A stretch of 64,000 nucleotides of DNA from Streptomyces sp. XM4193. Lineage in GTDB: Bacteria; Actinomycetota; Actinomycetes; Streptomycetales; Streptomycetaceae. Below the pieces are notes generated by a model that saw only the letters and a program-made list of their open reading frames with translations, was not told the origin of the DNA and searched no databases. How positions within the stretch are numbered: the stretch's first letter is position 1; each line of letters begins with the position of its first letter. Where the stretch lies: positions 1 to 64,000 of the forward strand of contig NZ_JALLGK010000012.1 in assembly GCF_023072595.1 (NCBI RefSeq), read 5' to 3'. Of the stretch, positions 25,787 through 34,992 are shown one piece after another. The position numbers and the translations under genes were made by a program.

Positions 25787-27012
25787 CGGTTCTCCTTCTC
25801 GGCGGCGTCGCGGTGGGCGCGCAGTTCGGTGCGGGCGACGACGCCGAGGTGGACCTCGTCGGGGCCGTCGGCCAGGCGCAGCGCGCGGGCGCTCGCCAGC
25901 GCGGCGGCGAGCGGGAAGTCGTCCGAGAGGCCGGCGCCGCCGTGGAGCTGGATCGCCATGTCGATGACTTCGCAGGCCATCGCCGGTACGGCCGCCTTGA
26001 CCTGGGAGAGCGCGTCGTAGGCACCGAGCGGGCCGGATCGGTCGAGCAGCCAGGCGGTGTGCAGCACGTGCAGCCTGGCCTGGTTGACGGCGATCCGCGC
26101 TCGGGCGATGCGTTCGCGGTTGCCGCCCAGGTTGGAGAGCGGTTTGCCGAACGCGGTACGGGTGACGGCGCGTTCGCAGGCGAGCTCCAGGGCGCGCTCG
26201 GCCAGACCGATCAGCCGCATGCAGTGGTGGATGCGGCCGGGGCCGAGCCTGCCCTGGGCGATCTCGAAGCCCCGGCCGGGCCCGGCGATGATCGCGTCGG
26301 CGGGCAGCACGACGTCTGTGAAGGAGACCTCGCCGTGGCCGTAGGGCTCGTCGAGGTAGCCGAGGACGGGGAGCATCCGCTCGACGGCGAAACCGGGGGT
26401 GTCGGTGGGGACGATGACCATGGTGTGGCGCGAGTGCCGGTCGGCGTCGGGGTCGGTGACGCCCATGAAGATGACGAAGCGGCAGTCGGGGTGCCCGACC
26501 CCGGTGCTCCACCACTTGCGGCCGTTGAGCACCACCCGGTCTCCGTCCAGGACGGCGGTGGCGGCCATGTTGGTGGCGTCGGAGGAGGCGACGTCGGGTT
26601 CGGTCATGCAGAAGGCCGAGCGGATGCGGCCCTCCAGGAGCGGCTCCAGCCAGCGGGAGCGCTGCGCCTGGCTGCCGTACTGGTGGAGGACCTCGGCGTT
26701 GCCGGTGTCGGGGGCGTTGCAGTTGAAGACCTCGGGAGCGAGGAAGGAGCGGCCCATCTCCTCGGCGAGCGGGGCGTACTCCAGGCAGGTCAGTCCGGCG
26801 CCGTGCTCCTCGTCGGGCAGGAAGAGGTTCCACAGGCCGGCGGCCCTGGCCGTGGCGGTGAGTTCCTCGACCACCGGGAGCCGGGTCCACGGATCGGGCA
26901 GTGCGCGCAGCGCCGCGTGGTACTCGGCCTCGCGCGGCTGGATCTCGGTCCGGATGAAGTCGCGGACGCGCGCCTGGTAGTCGCGTGCCCGGGGGGAGAG
27001 TGCGAAGTCCAC
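25783..27012 (-). CDS. Acyl-CoA dehydrogenase (ACAD11-like)
   Basis: About 409 residues. It carries SAFCMTEPDVASSDATN, KWWSTGVGHPDC and RTAFGKPL, and the C-terminal half resembles the ACAD10/11 group that accompanies APH kinases. The start is set at GTG 27012 because the promoter and operator lie at 27108-27136, so an in-frame ATG at 27129 would precede the transcript. VDFALSPRARDYQARV is a typical family start. The ribosome site is weak. It is first in a three-gene coupled operon. Confidence 0.9.
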   Translation of the reverse strand: MDFALSPRARDYQARVRDFIRTEIQPREAEYHAALRALPDPWTRLPVVEELTATARAAGLWNLFLPDEEHGAGLTCLEYAPLAEEMGRSFLAPEVFNCNAPDTGNAEVLHQYGSQAQRSRWLEPLLEGRIRSAFCMTEPDVASSDATNMAATAVLDGDRVVLNGRKWWSTGVGHPDCRFVIFMGVTDPDADRHSRHTMVIVPTDTPGFAVERMLPVLGYLDEPYGHGEVSFTDVVLPADAIIAGPGRGFEIAQGRLGPGRIHHCMRLIGLAERALELACERAVTRTAFGKPLSNLGGNRERIARARIAVNQARLHVLHTAWLLDRSGPLGAYDALSQVKAAVPAMACEVIDMAIQLHGGAGLSDDFPLAAALASARALRLADGPDEVHLGVVARTELRAHRDAAEKENR

Positions 27013-27107
27013 GGTGAGTCGGCCCGTCTCGCTCGGCGGTCGGTCGTCGGTCGGTCGGCAGTCGTCCGGTCGCCGCCCGGACGGTGGTTCGGCGGCGCGG
27101 AGTACGG

Positions 27108-27136
27108 AGGCTAGTGGCTTGTTGAGCAATGCTCAA
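27108..27136 (-). promoter_or_regulatory. Promoter with overlapping 15-bp palindromic operator
   Basis: On the minus strand TTGAGC (27136-27131), 17 nt, then TAGCCT (27113-27108) form a housekeeping-type promoter for the acyl-CoA dehydrogenase operon. The palindrome TTGAGCAATGCTCAA (27122-27136) covers the -35 box and spacer, the place for a repressor. The TetR gene 125 nt away is the natural candidate. Confidence 0.75.
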
Positions 27137-27261
27137 TAGTGTGGACGGGATCGTTCCGCCGGGACAGGGGCGGGGAGAGCCACAGCGGGCGGGAACCGGC
27201 GCGGGGCGAGGGGAGGGCTGCGGGGCGGGTCGGTCGGGGCCGTGGGCGGACGCGGCCGGAT

Positions 27262-27861
27262 TCAGGCGGAGGTGGCGCGGGAGAGGTCCAGGACCCGGTC
27301 GAGGTTCGCCACCAGGAAGTCGATCAACTCCTCGGCGGGGACGACCTCCTCGGTGCTCTCCACGGCCATCTCCTCGGCCATCGCCAGCCAGCCGCGGACG
27401 GCCAGCGAGGTCAGCGCCGTGGGCCGCTCCTGCTCCGCGGCGGCCAGCACCCGTTCGGCGATCGTCCTGCGGTGTCCCTCGAAGACCTTCAGCACCAGCG
27501 GGTCGCCGCCGGCCGCGACCCGTACCAGCGCCACGTAGTTGGTGCGCCGGCGCTGGACGAAGCTGACGAAGCCGGTCACGATGCCGCGCACCCGCTCCCG
27601 GGAAGTGCCGGTCTCCGGGGCCTTGGCGTGCTTGAGCAGTCGGCGCCCGGCGGCCTCGACGACCGCGTAGTAGTAGTCGCGCTTGGTCGGGAAGTAGCGG
27701 AAGAGCAGACCTCGGGAGATGCCCGCCTCGGCCGCGACCTCGTCGATCGACAGCTCGTGGATCGGTCGGTCCACCAGCAGCCGCAGACCGATGCCGATCA
27801 GCTGCCTGCGGCGTTCGTCGGCGCTCAGGCGGGTGCGGGTGCGGGCGGGCTCTGCGGGCAT
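27262..27861 (-). CDS. TetR family transcriptional regulator
   Basis: 199 residues. The N-terminal HTH is clear (IDEVAAEAGISRGLLFRYFPTKRDYYYAVV), and the C-terminal half is a ligand pocket of the TetR_C type with SFVQRRRTNYVALVRVAAGG. It is encoded just upstream of the acyl-CoA dehydrogenase operon, whose promoter holds a 15-bp palindrome. Control by an acyl-CoA is a reasonable inference. No copy of the palindrome was found before its own start. Confidence 0.93.
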   Translation of the reverse strand: MPAEPARTRTRLSADERRRQLIGIGLRLLVDRPIHELSIDEVAAEAGISRGLLFRYFPTKRDYYYAVVEAAGRRLLKHAKAPETGTSRERVRGIVTGFVSFVQRRRTNYVALVRVAAGGDPLVLKVFEGHRRTIAERVLAAAEQERPTALTSLAVRGWLAMAEEMAVESTEEVVPAEELIDFLVANLDRVLDLSRATSA

Positions 27862-28010
27862 GGTGGCGAGCCTATTTTCGGCCGTTCACACGCGGCAACC
27901 CCGTACGGCGGCCCCGGCCCGCAGGACGGCCGCGACGCGGACGACCCCGGCCGTCGTACGGGTCGGGGTCGCCGTACGGGCCGGGGTCGCGCGCGAGTGG
28001 GACCGGTGGT

Positions 28011-29348
28011 TCACGCGGCCAGGCCGACCGCCTCCACCGCGGGGGTGCGCAGCGCTCTGCGGGCGGTGAGCAGGCTGGTGGCGAAGGTGGCCAAGGACGC
28101 CGTCGCGGCGACGGCCAGCCAGATTCCCGGTCCCTGGCCCGGCATGACCGCGTCCGTGCGGACCAGGCTGAACGGCACGATCCCGGCGAACGCGGCCAGG
28201 GTGCCGCACAGCAGCCCGATCACGGTGAGCACGCCGCTCTCCAGCGCGACGGCCGCCAGCACCTGGCGCGAGGTGGCGCCCGCCAGGCGTTGCTGTCCGA
28301 ACTGCGCCGCGCGGTAGGTGGTGGCGGCGTACAGGGTGTTGATCAGCAGGACGCAGGCGAAGACCGCGATGATGCCGACCACCACGAGGTTGAGCGTCTC
28401 CATGTTCTTGTCGTCCACCGAGCGGGTCAGCCCGGTCGCGGCGATCGCGCCGTTCTCGATGGACTGCATGTGGAGCGTGGCCACCGAGATGCCGGTGAAC
28501 AGCGTCAACGGCACGGTCACACCGGCGAGTTCGGCCGCGCGGCTCCGCATGTCGCGCACGACGAGGTAGCCGCAGCCGCCGGGCAGCGCGGACAGCGGAC
28601 GGGTCAGCAGCCGCAGGAGTGCGCCGGTCGCGGCGGGCGCGAAGACCGCGAGGCCGACGGAGAGGAGGATCGCACCGTAGGCGGGGGCTGCCATCAGCGC
28701 GGGCTCGGTGGCGTCCATGGCGAAGGTGGCGCCGACCCCGGCCGTACCGGCGACCAGCGCCGCCAGGCCCGCGAACCTCCGCGCCCGGCCGCCCCGGCGC
28801 ACCCGGCCGGCGGCGAGGTTGCGGGCGCGGCGCACCGACAGGCACGCGGCGCCCACCGCGGCGAGCAGCGTGACCGCGGCTCCCGAGGACATCGCCACCG
28901 GGCCGAAGGCGTACGGCACCTGCTCGGCGACCTGTCCGCTGTCCCGGAACATCTCCAGCAGCAGTCGTCCGCCGAGCACGGCGGGCGCGACCGCGATCAC
29001 CACGGCGACCGTCGCGACCAGTGCCGCCTCCCCCACCACCATCCGGGAGATCTGCGCGGGGGTGGCGCCGGTGCTGCGCAACAGGGCGATCTCCTCGCCG
29101 CGTTGACGCACGTTCACGGTCAGGGTGGAGGCGATCGCGAAGAAGACCAGCAGGGTGCCGTAGCCGCCGACGACCGCCGCCGCGGTGGTGAGCGTGTTCG
29201 AGCTGACCTCGTCCACCTCCGCACCGGCGGCGGTGTCGTGGAGCGAGTTGAACATCATGATGATCATGGCGCCGAGCACGCTGGAGAGCAGCGTGGCGGC
29301 CAGCCTGCCGGGGCGGTGGCGCAGCGAGTGGAACGCGACGGTGAGCAC
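28011..29348 (-). CDS. ABC transporter permease, FtsX/MacB-like
   Basis: 445 residues with about 8-10 membrane segments. Two FtsX-type repeats are seen: the first around LLVFFAIASTLTVNVRQRGEEIALLRSTGATPAQI, the second around VVVGIIAVFACVLLINTLYAATTYRAAQFGQQRLAGATSRQVL. Such permeases move peptides, lipids or antibiotics or act mechanically. GTG 29348 begins 3 nt after the ATPase stop. Short extracellular parts suggest a simple two-gene exporter. Confidence 0.92.
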   Translation of the reverse strand: MLTVAFHSLRHRPGRLAATLLSSVLGAMIIMMFNSLHDTAAGAEVDEVSSNTLTTAAAVVGGYGTLLVFFAIASTLTVNVRQRGEEIALLRSTGATPAQISRMVVGEAALVATVAVVIAVAPAVLGGRLLLEMFRDSGQVAEQVPYAFGPVAMSSGAAVTLLAAVGAACLSVRRARNLAAGRVRRGGRARRFAGLAALVAGTAGVGATFAMDATEPALMAAPAYGAILLSVGLAVFAPAATGALLRLLTRPLSALPGGCGYLVVRDMRSRAAELAGVTVPLTLFTGISVATLHMQSIENGAIAATGLTRSVDDKNMETLNLVVVGIIAVFACVLLINTLYAATTYRAAQFGQQRLAGATSRQVLAAVALESGVLTVIGLLCGTLAAFAGIVPFSLVRTDAVMPGQGPGIWLAVAATASLATFATSLLTARRALRTPAVEAVGLAA

Positions 29349-29351
29349 GGG

Positions 29352-30179
29352 TCAGCCCTCCGTTCGCGGCAGTGCGCCGGCGAGCGGGTCGCCGAGGTGG
29401 GTGAGGCGTTCGGCGACCGCGTCCGGAGTGGGCCGGCCCATCTCCCCCGCCAGGCTGCCGTCGGCCAGGAACTGCACCGAGTCGGCGCAGGAGGCGGCGA
29501 CCGGGTCGTGGGTGACCATGACGACGGTCCGACCGTGCACGGTGGCCGCCTCCCGCAGCAGCGCCAGCACCTCGCGGGCGCTGCGGGTGTCCAGGGCGCC
29601 GGTCGGCTCGTCGGCGAAGATCACCGCGGGGTCGGTGACCAACGCCCGGGCGATGGCGACGCGTTGGCGCTGTCCGCCGGAGAGCTGGTCGGGCCGGTGG
29701 CCGAGACGGTCAGCGAGGCCGACCAGCGCCAGGGTCTCCCGCACCCGTTCGCGGTCGACCCGGCGGCCCGCGAGCTTGAGCGGCAGCACGGTGTTCTGCG
29801 CGACCGTCAGGGTCGGCAGCAGGTTGTACTGCTGGAAGACGAAGCCGATGCGCTGCCTGCGGAAGAGCGTCAGCTCCGTTTCGCTGCCGCCGGTCATCTC
29901 CTCGCCGTCGACGCGGACGATGCCGTGGTCGGGCGCGGTCAGCCCCGCCGCGCACTGCAGGAGCGTGGACTTGCCCGAACCGGAGGGGCCCATGACGGCG
30001 GTGAAGCTGCCGGCACGCAGGCTCAGGCTGACGTCGCGAAGGGCGGTGACGGCGTTCTCGCGGGTGCCGTAGACCTTCCCCACCTTCACCAGGCGCAGCG
30101 CGTCGCGCTGGGCGCCGCCCGGCTCGGGCAGCGGGTGTTCCGAGCGGCGCCCACGTCCGCGGTTCCTGATGCTCACCAT
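29352..30179 (-). CDS. ABC transporter ATP-binding protein, LolD/MacB-like
   Basis: 275 residues. Walker A GPSGSGKST, Q-loop FVFQQYNLLPTLT, signature LSGGQRQRVAIARAL, Walker B VIFADEPTGALD and the switch His in VTHDP are all intact. ATG 30179 was preferred over a GTG 9 nt upstream because AGGAG is better spaced. It pairs with the permease to form an exporter. The 359-nt region shared with phoD holds the promoters. No dedicated two-component system is adjacent, unlike many bacitracin-type exporters. Confidence 0.94.
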   Translation of the reverse strand: MVSIRNRGRGRRSEHPLPEPGGAQRDALRLVKVGKVYGTRENAVTALRDVSLSLRAGSFTAVMGPSGSGKSTLLQCAAGLTAPDHGIVRVDGEEMTGGSETELTLFRRQRIGFVFQQYNLLPTLTVAQNTVLPLKLAGRRVDRERVRETLALVGLADRLGHRPDQLSGGQRQRVAIARALVTDPAVIFADEPTGALDTRSAREVLALLREAATVHGRTVVMVTHDPVAASCADSVQFLADGSLAGEMGRPTPDAVAERLTHLGDPLAGALPRTEG

Positions 30180-30420
30180 CGTCCTCACACTCCTGACGGG
30201 CGCTCTCTGCGCCTGTTGAGGACGCTATGCACGGAGGCGGGCGAGCACAGTGGCCGTGCCACCCGAAGCGGGGGTGTACCTGTCAACACCTTCGGGGTGA
30301 GGCGGGCCACCCCCGTGCGCCGGGCCACCGCTGCCGGCCGGGTGCGGCGGTGCACGGACGAGGCGGCGCGCAGCGGGCGCGGCGGCGTACCGGGCTTGCG
30401 GTGCGGCTCTGCGCCGTCCA

Positions 30421-30442
30421 GGTCATCTGCGCTTCACCCCGG
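30421..30442 (+). promoter_or_regulatory. PHO box upstream of phoD
   Basis: Two adjacent 11-nt units, GGTCATCTGCG (30421-30431) and CTTCACCCCGG (30432-30442), match the Streptomyces PhoP repeat G(G/T)TCAYYYR(G/C)G. The first matches at all positions, the second at nine. GACAAT near 30475-30480 could be the -10 box. phoD genes are PhoP targets when phosphate is low. Confidence 0.7.
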
Positions 30443-30538
30443 TGCCGCCCTCTGTTGCCCCGCGCCGTGTTCGATGACAATTCCCGTGCTTGCGGCCCGT
30501 GTTGGCCGCCGTCTTCGTCTTCTTCCGGAGGATTGCCC

Positions 30539-32179
30539 ATGGCGCACAGCGACTCCGCACCTTCGTCCGACTCCTCGACCTCTTCGGTCCCGTCCACCCC
30601 TTCGGCCTCCTCCGCCGCGGGGACCGCGCGGCGTGCCCTGCTGCGGGGCTCGCTCGCGGCCGGCGCCGCCCTCGCGCTGCCGATCGGGCTCGCCGGTTCC
30701 GCTCCCGCGCAGGCACGGGCGGGTCGTCCCGCCGCGCGGTGGGGCGTACAGGTGGGAGACGTGACCGACTCGTCCGGTCTGGTGTGGGTCCGCTCGGACC
30801 GCCCCGCACGGGTCACGGTCGAGACCTCGGCGACCGAGTCCTTCCGGCGGGTGCGGCGCTGGCGCGGGCCGGTGGTGGGCCCGGGCACCGACTTCACCGG
30901 GCGCACCTCGCTCTCCGGGCTGCCCCCGGGCGAGCAGATCCACTACCGCGTCACGCTGAGCGATCCGGACGACCCGCGCCGCAGCGGAAGGCCCGTCGAG
31001 GGGACGTTCCGCACCGCTCCCGACCGGCGGCGCCAGGATGTGCGCTTCCTGTGGTCGGGGGACGTGGCCGGGCAGGGCTGGGGCATCAACCCCGACCGCG
31101 GCGGGTTCACGATCTTCGAGGAGATGCGCCGGACCGACCCGGACTTCTTTCTGCACAGCGGTGACACGATCTACGCCGACGGCCCGCTGGAACCGACGGT
31201 CGAGCTGCCGGAGGGCGGTCTGTGGCGGAACGTGACGACCGAGGAGAAGTCCAAGGTCGCCGAGACCCTCGCCGAGTTCCGGGGCAACTTCCGCTACAAC
31301 CTGATGGACCACAACCTGCGGCGCTTCAACGCACAGGTGCCCATGATCGCGCAGTGGGACGACCACGAGGTGACCAACAACTGGTACCCCGGGGAGATCC
31401 TCGAGGACGAGCGGTACGCCGAGAAGCGGGTCGACGTGCTCGCGGCGCGGGCCCGGCGCGCGTTCTCCGAGTACTTCCCGATCGAGACGCTGCCGGCGGC
31501 CGACCCGGAGGGGCGTGTCTACCGGGTGGTGCGGCACGGGCCGCTGCTGGACGTCTTCGTGCTGGACCTGCGCACCTACCGCAACGCCAACTCCCCCGGC
31601 AGGCAGGTGAACGAGCGCCGCGGCGTACTGGGCGAGCGCCAACTGCGCTGGCTGAAGAAGGAGTTGGCGCGCTCGCGGGCGATGTGGAAGGTGATCGCCT
31701 GCGACATGCCGCTGGGGCTGGTGGTGACCGACGGCGACCAGGACTACGAGGCCGTCGCGCAGGGCGATCCCGGCCGACCGCTCGGCCGCGAGCTCCAGTT
31801 CGCGGAGGTGTTGCGGCACATCAAGCACCGGCGGATCACCGGCACCGTGTGGCTGACCGCGGACGTGCACTACACCTCGGCCCAGCACTACGACCCGTCC
31901 CGGGCGGCCTTCCCGGACTTCGAACCGTTCTGGGAGTTCGTCACCGGACCGCTGCACGCGGGCGGTTTCCCCGCGCTCGAACTCGACGGAACCTTCGGGC
32001 CCTCGCAACCGTTTGTGAAGGCACCAACGGAAGCCAATGTGCCTCCCTCACAAGGCGGTCAGTTCTATGGGCAGGTCGACATCGACGGACAGTCGGGCGC
32101 ACTTACCGTGCGCCTGCGCGAGCAGGGCGGCGAGGTGCTCTTCACCAAGGTGCTCCGGCCCGGGCTCGTCGGGCAGTAG
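30539..32179 (+). CDS. phoD: Secreted alkaline phosphatase PhoD
   Basis: 546 residues. A Ser-rich N-terminus leads to a twin-arginine signal (RR at 31-32, then ALLRGSLAAGAALALPIG). A PhoD N-domain (about 65-165) precedes the metallophosphatase domain with WSGDVAGQGWG, FFLHSGDTIYADG, QWDDHEVTNNW and WLTADVHYTSAQ. PhoD is a Ca/Fe phosphodiesterase-phosphomonoesterase that releases phosphate outside the cell. CGGAGG precedes ATG 30539. A PHO box lies about 100 nt upstream. Confidence 0.95.
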   Translation: MAHSDSAPSSDSSTSSVPSTPSASSAAGTARRALLRGSLAAGAALALPIGLAGSAPAQARAGRPAARWGVQVGDVTDSSGLVWVRSDRPARVTVETSATESFRRVRRWRGPVVGPGTDFTGRTSLSGLPPGEQIHYRVTLSDPDDPRRSGRPVEGTFRTAPDRRRQDVRFLWSGDVAGQGWGINPDRGGFTIFEEMRRTDPDFFLHSGDTIYADGPLEPTVELPEGGLWRNVTTEEKSKVAETLAEFRGNFRYNLMDHNLRRFNAQVPMIAQWDDHEVTNNWYPGEILEDERYAEKRVDVLAARARRAFSEYFPIETLPAADPEGRVYRVVRHGPLLDVFVLDLRTYRNANSPGRQVNERRGVLGERQLRWLKKELARSRAMWKVIACDMPLGLVVTDGDQDYEAVAQGDPGRPLGRELQFAEVLRHIKHRRITGTVWLTADVHYTSAQHYDPSRAAFPDFEPFWEFVTGPLHAGGFPALELDGTFGPSQPFVKAPTEANVPPSQGGQFYGQVDIDGQSGALTVRLREQGGEVLFTKVLRPGLVGQ

Positions 32180-32289
32180 TGTGCGCCGCGGGCGGCGGCC
32201 CGGCGGGCACCGCGGAAGACCGGTCGCCCTTAACGCATCGGTCACGACGCCTTGTCGGCCGCGCAACAGCCGCGCGCGAGAGTGGCCCG

Positions 32290-33816
32290 ATGGCTGACGC
32301 ATCTTCCGAGCACACCGCCGGCGGCGGACCGCATTCCCTCGGCGAGCGGCCGGTGTCCGGTTCCGCGCGCCGCGCCGGGCGCCTCGCGGCGCTCTGTGCC
32401 GGGGCGGCGCTCTGCGCCGTGGGAGCGGGGTTCGCTGCCGCGGGAGCGGGAGTCGCGGGGCGGCAGACGGCGGTCCTGGCCGTGCTCGCGTCGGTGGCGC
32501 TCGCCTCGGCGGGGGCGTGGGCATTCCCGGCCGCGCTCGTGCGCACCGCCTCGGCGGCAGGTCGCCCGCACCGGACGCGAAGGGCCTTGGGCCCGGGAGA
32601 CGACAACACGAAGGAGACGACGGGTAGAGCGATGGGCACCAGCACATCGGAGGGCGGATCGGAGCGCCGCGCCGGGAAGCGCGAGCAGGGCGGGGAGCAG
32701 GAGAGTGAGGGCGGGCCACCGTCCGCGCTGTGGCGAATGCGTACGACCGTGGTCGAGGAGCCCGGTGCGCTCGCCTCGCTCTGCACGGCCCTGGCCGCGC
32801 TCGAGGTGGACATCCTGGCGCTCCAGACCCACCCGTTGGGCGGCGCGACGGTGGACGAGTTCCTGTTGCGGGCCCCGGGCGGGGTGGACGGGGCCGCGCT
32901 GTCGGCGGCGGTCGAGGGCGCGGGCGGCAGCAGCACCTGGCTGGAGCGCGCCCACACCCACGATCTGGTCGACACCCCCACCCGGGTTCTGCGGATGGCC
33001 ACCCGCACCGCGCTGGACTCCTCCGAACTGCCGCGCGCGCTGCGGGACTTGCTCGGCCGGTGCCGCATCAGGTCGCTGCCGCAGGAGGCGGACGGGGGCG
33101 CCCCGGCACAGCGGACCGGTGACGTCTGCGGTCCCGCCGCGCCGCCGACGGCCTCGTTCCAGGAGACCGTGCTGCGGCTGCCCGACCCGGCGGGCGGGAC
33201 CCTGGTCGTCGAACGCCCCCATCTGCCGTTCACCCCGACCGAGTTCGCACGCGCCAGGGCTCTGGTGGAGCTGGAGGCCCGGCTCGGCCGCCGGATGCCG
33301 CGCCGCCGGGACGCCGTCGAGCTGCCCGAGGGCAGCACCATCACGGTGCGCCGGGCGGACACCGAGGACGTGGCCGCGGCCAGTGCGATGCACCGGCGCT
33401 GCTCGGACCGGACCCTGCACAGCAGGTACCACGGTCCGGCCGGGGACGCGGACCGCTATCTGCGGCATCTGCTCTCGCCCCGGCTCGGCCGCACGCTCGC
33501 GGTCGAGACCGCCGCAGGGCATCTGGTCGCGCTGGGGCATCTGCTGTGGGACGGCGAGGAGACCGAGGTCGCCCTGATCGTCGAGGACGAGTGGCAGGGT
33601 CGCGGGATCGGCGCCGAACTGCTGCGCAGGCTCACCGCGTTGGCCGTCGAGGCGCGCAGCGAGAGCATCTACGCCGTCACCCGGGCGGGCAACACGGCGA
33701 TGATCGCCGCGATGCGCGGCCTCGGCCTCCCGCTGGACTATCAGTTCGAGGAGGGCACCGTGGTCATCAGCGCACCGCTCGCTCCGGCTGCCGTGCCGGC
33801 GCAGCCTTCGCGCTGA
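32290..33816 (+). CDS. ACT-domain plus GNAT acetyltransferase, possible membrane N-terminus
   Basis: 508 residues from ATG 32290: two hydrophobic segments (about 30-55 and 60-85), a charged linker, an ACT-like domain (WRMRTTVVEEPGALASLCTAL...), a middle region, and a GNAT domain with acetyl-CoA motif DEWQGRGIGAELLRRL. A later ATG at 32632 would give a soluble 394-residue protein. Neither has a perfect ribosome site. ACT-GNAT fusions are likely amino-acid-sensing acetyltransferases; the substrate is unknown. The last 50 nt overlap the convergent PLP enzyme gene. Confidence 0.8.
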   Translation: MADASSEHTAGGGPHSLGERPVSGSARRAGRLAALCAGAALCAVGAGFAAAGAGVAGRQTAVLAVLASVALASAGAWAFPAALVRTASAAGRPHRTRRALGPGDDNTKETTGRAMGTSTSEGGSERRAGKREQGGEQESEGGPPSALWRMRTTVVEEPGALASLCTALAALEVDILALQTHPLGGATVDEFLLRAPGGVDGAALSAAVEGAGGSSTWLERAHTHDLVDTPTRVLRMATRTALDSSELPRALRDLLGRCRIRSLPQEADGGAPAQRTGDVCGPAAPPTASFQETVLRLPDPAGGTLVVERPHLPFTPTEFARARALVELEARLGRRMPRRRDAVELPEGSTITVRRADTEDVAAASAMHRRCSDRTLHSRYHGPAGDADRYLRHLLSPRLGRTLAVETAAGHLVALGHLLWDGEETEVALIVEDEWQGRGIGAELLRRLTALAVEARSESIYAVTRAGNTAMIAAMRGLGLPLDYQFEEGTVVISAPLAPAAVPAQPSR

Positions 33817-34933
33817 GCGCCCGGTCCAGGTCGGCCCACAGGTCCTCCACGTCCTCCAGCCCGACGGACATCCGCAGCAGCCGCTCGCTGATGCCGCCGC
33901 TGCGGCGGTCCGCCTCCTCGACGATGCGGTGGCTGATGGAGGCCGGGTGCTGGATGAGTGTGTCGACGCTGCCCAGGCTCACCGCCGGGGTGATCAGGTC
34001 CACGCCGCCGATCACCCCGTGCGGGTCGCCCACGACCTCGAAGGCGACCATCGCACCGCCGATGCGCGGATAGTGCACCCGGCTCACCCGGGGATCCTCG
34101 GAGAGCCGGCGCGCGAGTTCGGCCGCCGAGGCGGACTGCGCCCGTACCCGTACCGGCAGGGTGGCCAGGCCGCGCAGCAGCAGATAGCCGGCCAGCGGGT
34201 GGAGCACGCCGCCGGTGGCGAAGCGGATCTGCCGCAGCCCCCGGGCCATTTCCTCGTCGCAGGCGACGACGCCGCCGAGCACGTCGCCGTGCCCGCCCAG
34301 GTACTTGGTGGCGCTGTGCAGCACCAGCCGCACGCCGCTCTCGGCGGGGCGCTGGAGCACGGGGGTGGCGAAGGTGTTGTCGGCGAGGATCGGCACCGAA
34401 CCGCAGGAGTGCGCGACGGCTCGCAGGTCCACTTCGGCCAGGGTGGGGTTGGCCGGGGTCTCCACCATCACCAGACCGGTGTCGGGCCGGATGGCGGAGG
34501 CGATGCCGGCCGGGTCGGTCCAGGTGACCTCAGTGCCCAGCAGCCCGCTGCCGAGCAGGTGGTCGCTGCACCCGTACAGCGGCCGTACGGCGACCACGTG
34601 GCGCAGTCCGGCGGAGGCGCGCACCAGCAGTACGGCGCTGAGGGCTGCCATCCCGCTGGCGAAGGCGACAGCGGACTCGGTGCCCTCCAGCCGGGCGAGG
34701 GCGTCCTCGAAACGCGCCACGGTCGGGTTGTCCAGCCGGGCGTAGACGGGCGGCCCCTCGGGCCTGGCCCCGGTCGCGGCGAACTCGTCGATACGGGCGG
34801 CCTCTCCTCTGCTGTCGCGGGAGGGGTAGGTCGTCGACAGGTCGAGCGGAGCGGCGTGCAGACCGAGAGCCGCGAGGTCCTCGCGACCGGCGTGCACGGC
34901 CTCGGTGGCCAGCGAACGCGATGGTGTGTCCAT
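33767..34933 (-). CDS. Trans-sulfuration family PLP-dependent enzyme
   Basis: 388 residues of the Cys/Met metabolism PLP family: VYARLDNPTVARFEDALARLEG, AFASGMAAL, NPTLAEVD, DNTFATPVLQRP and the PLP lysine in HSATKYLGGHGDV. Such enzymes include cystathionine gamma-lyase/synthase and methionine gamma-lyase. The divergent Lrp-type gene suggests amino-acid control, so a catabolic lyase is plausible. The reaction cannot be fixed from sequence alone. Start at ATG 34933. The 3' end overlaps the convergent ACT-GNAT gene by 50 nt. Confidence 0.92.
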   Translation of the reverse strand: MDTPSRSLATEAVHAGREDLAALGLHAAPLDLSTTYPSRDSRGEAARIDEFAATGARPEGPPVYARLDNPTVARFEDALARLEGTESAVAFASGMAALSAVLLVRASAGLRHVVAVRPLYGCSDHLLGSGLLGTEVTWTDPAGIASAIRPDTGLVMVETPANPTLAEVDLRAVAHSCGSVPILADNTFATPVLQRPAESGVRLVLHSATKYLGGHGDVLGGVVACDEEMARGLRQIRFATGGVLHPLAGYLLLRGLATLPVRVRAQSASAAELARRLSEDPRVSRVHYPRIGGAMVAFEVVGDPHGVIGGVDLITPAVSLGSVDTLIQHPASISHRIVEEADRRSGGISERLLRMSVGLEDVEDLWADLDRALSAKAAPARQPERAVR

Positions 34934-34992
34934 GAGTGGATGCTGAATGACGATCGGCCGCAGGGCGTCAATCGCCGTGCTACGTTCGGCCG

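Noticed and set aside
27012-27129. ATG 27129 as start of the acyl-CoA dehydrogenase
   Set aside because: It lies inside the operator and upstream of the inferred transcription start, and the extra residues look non-conserved.
28290-30764. An 824-codon plus-strand open frame
   Set aside because: Antisense to the ABC permease and ATPase genes, both of which have intact motifs; the translation is low-complexity.
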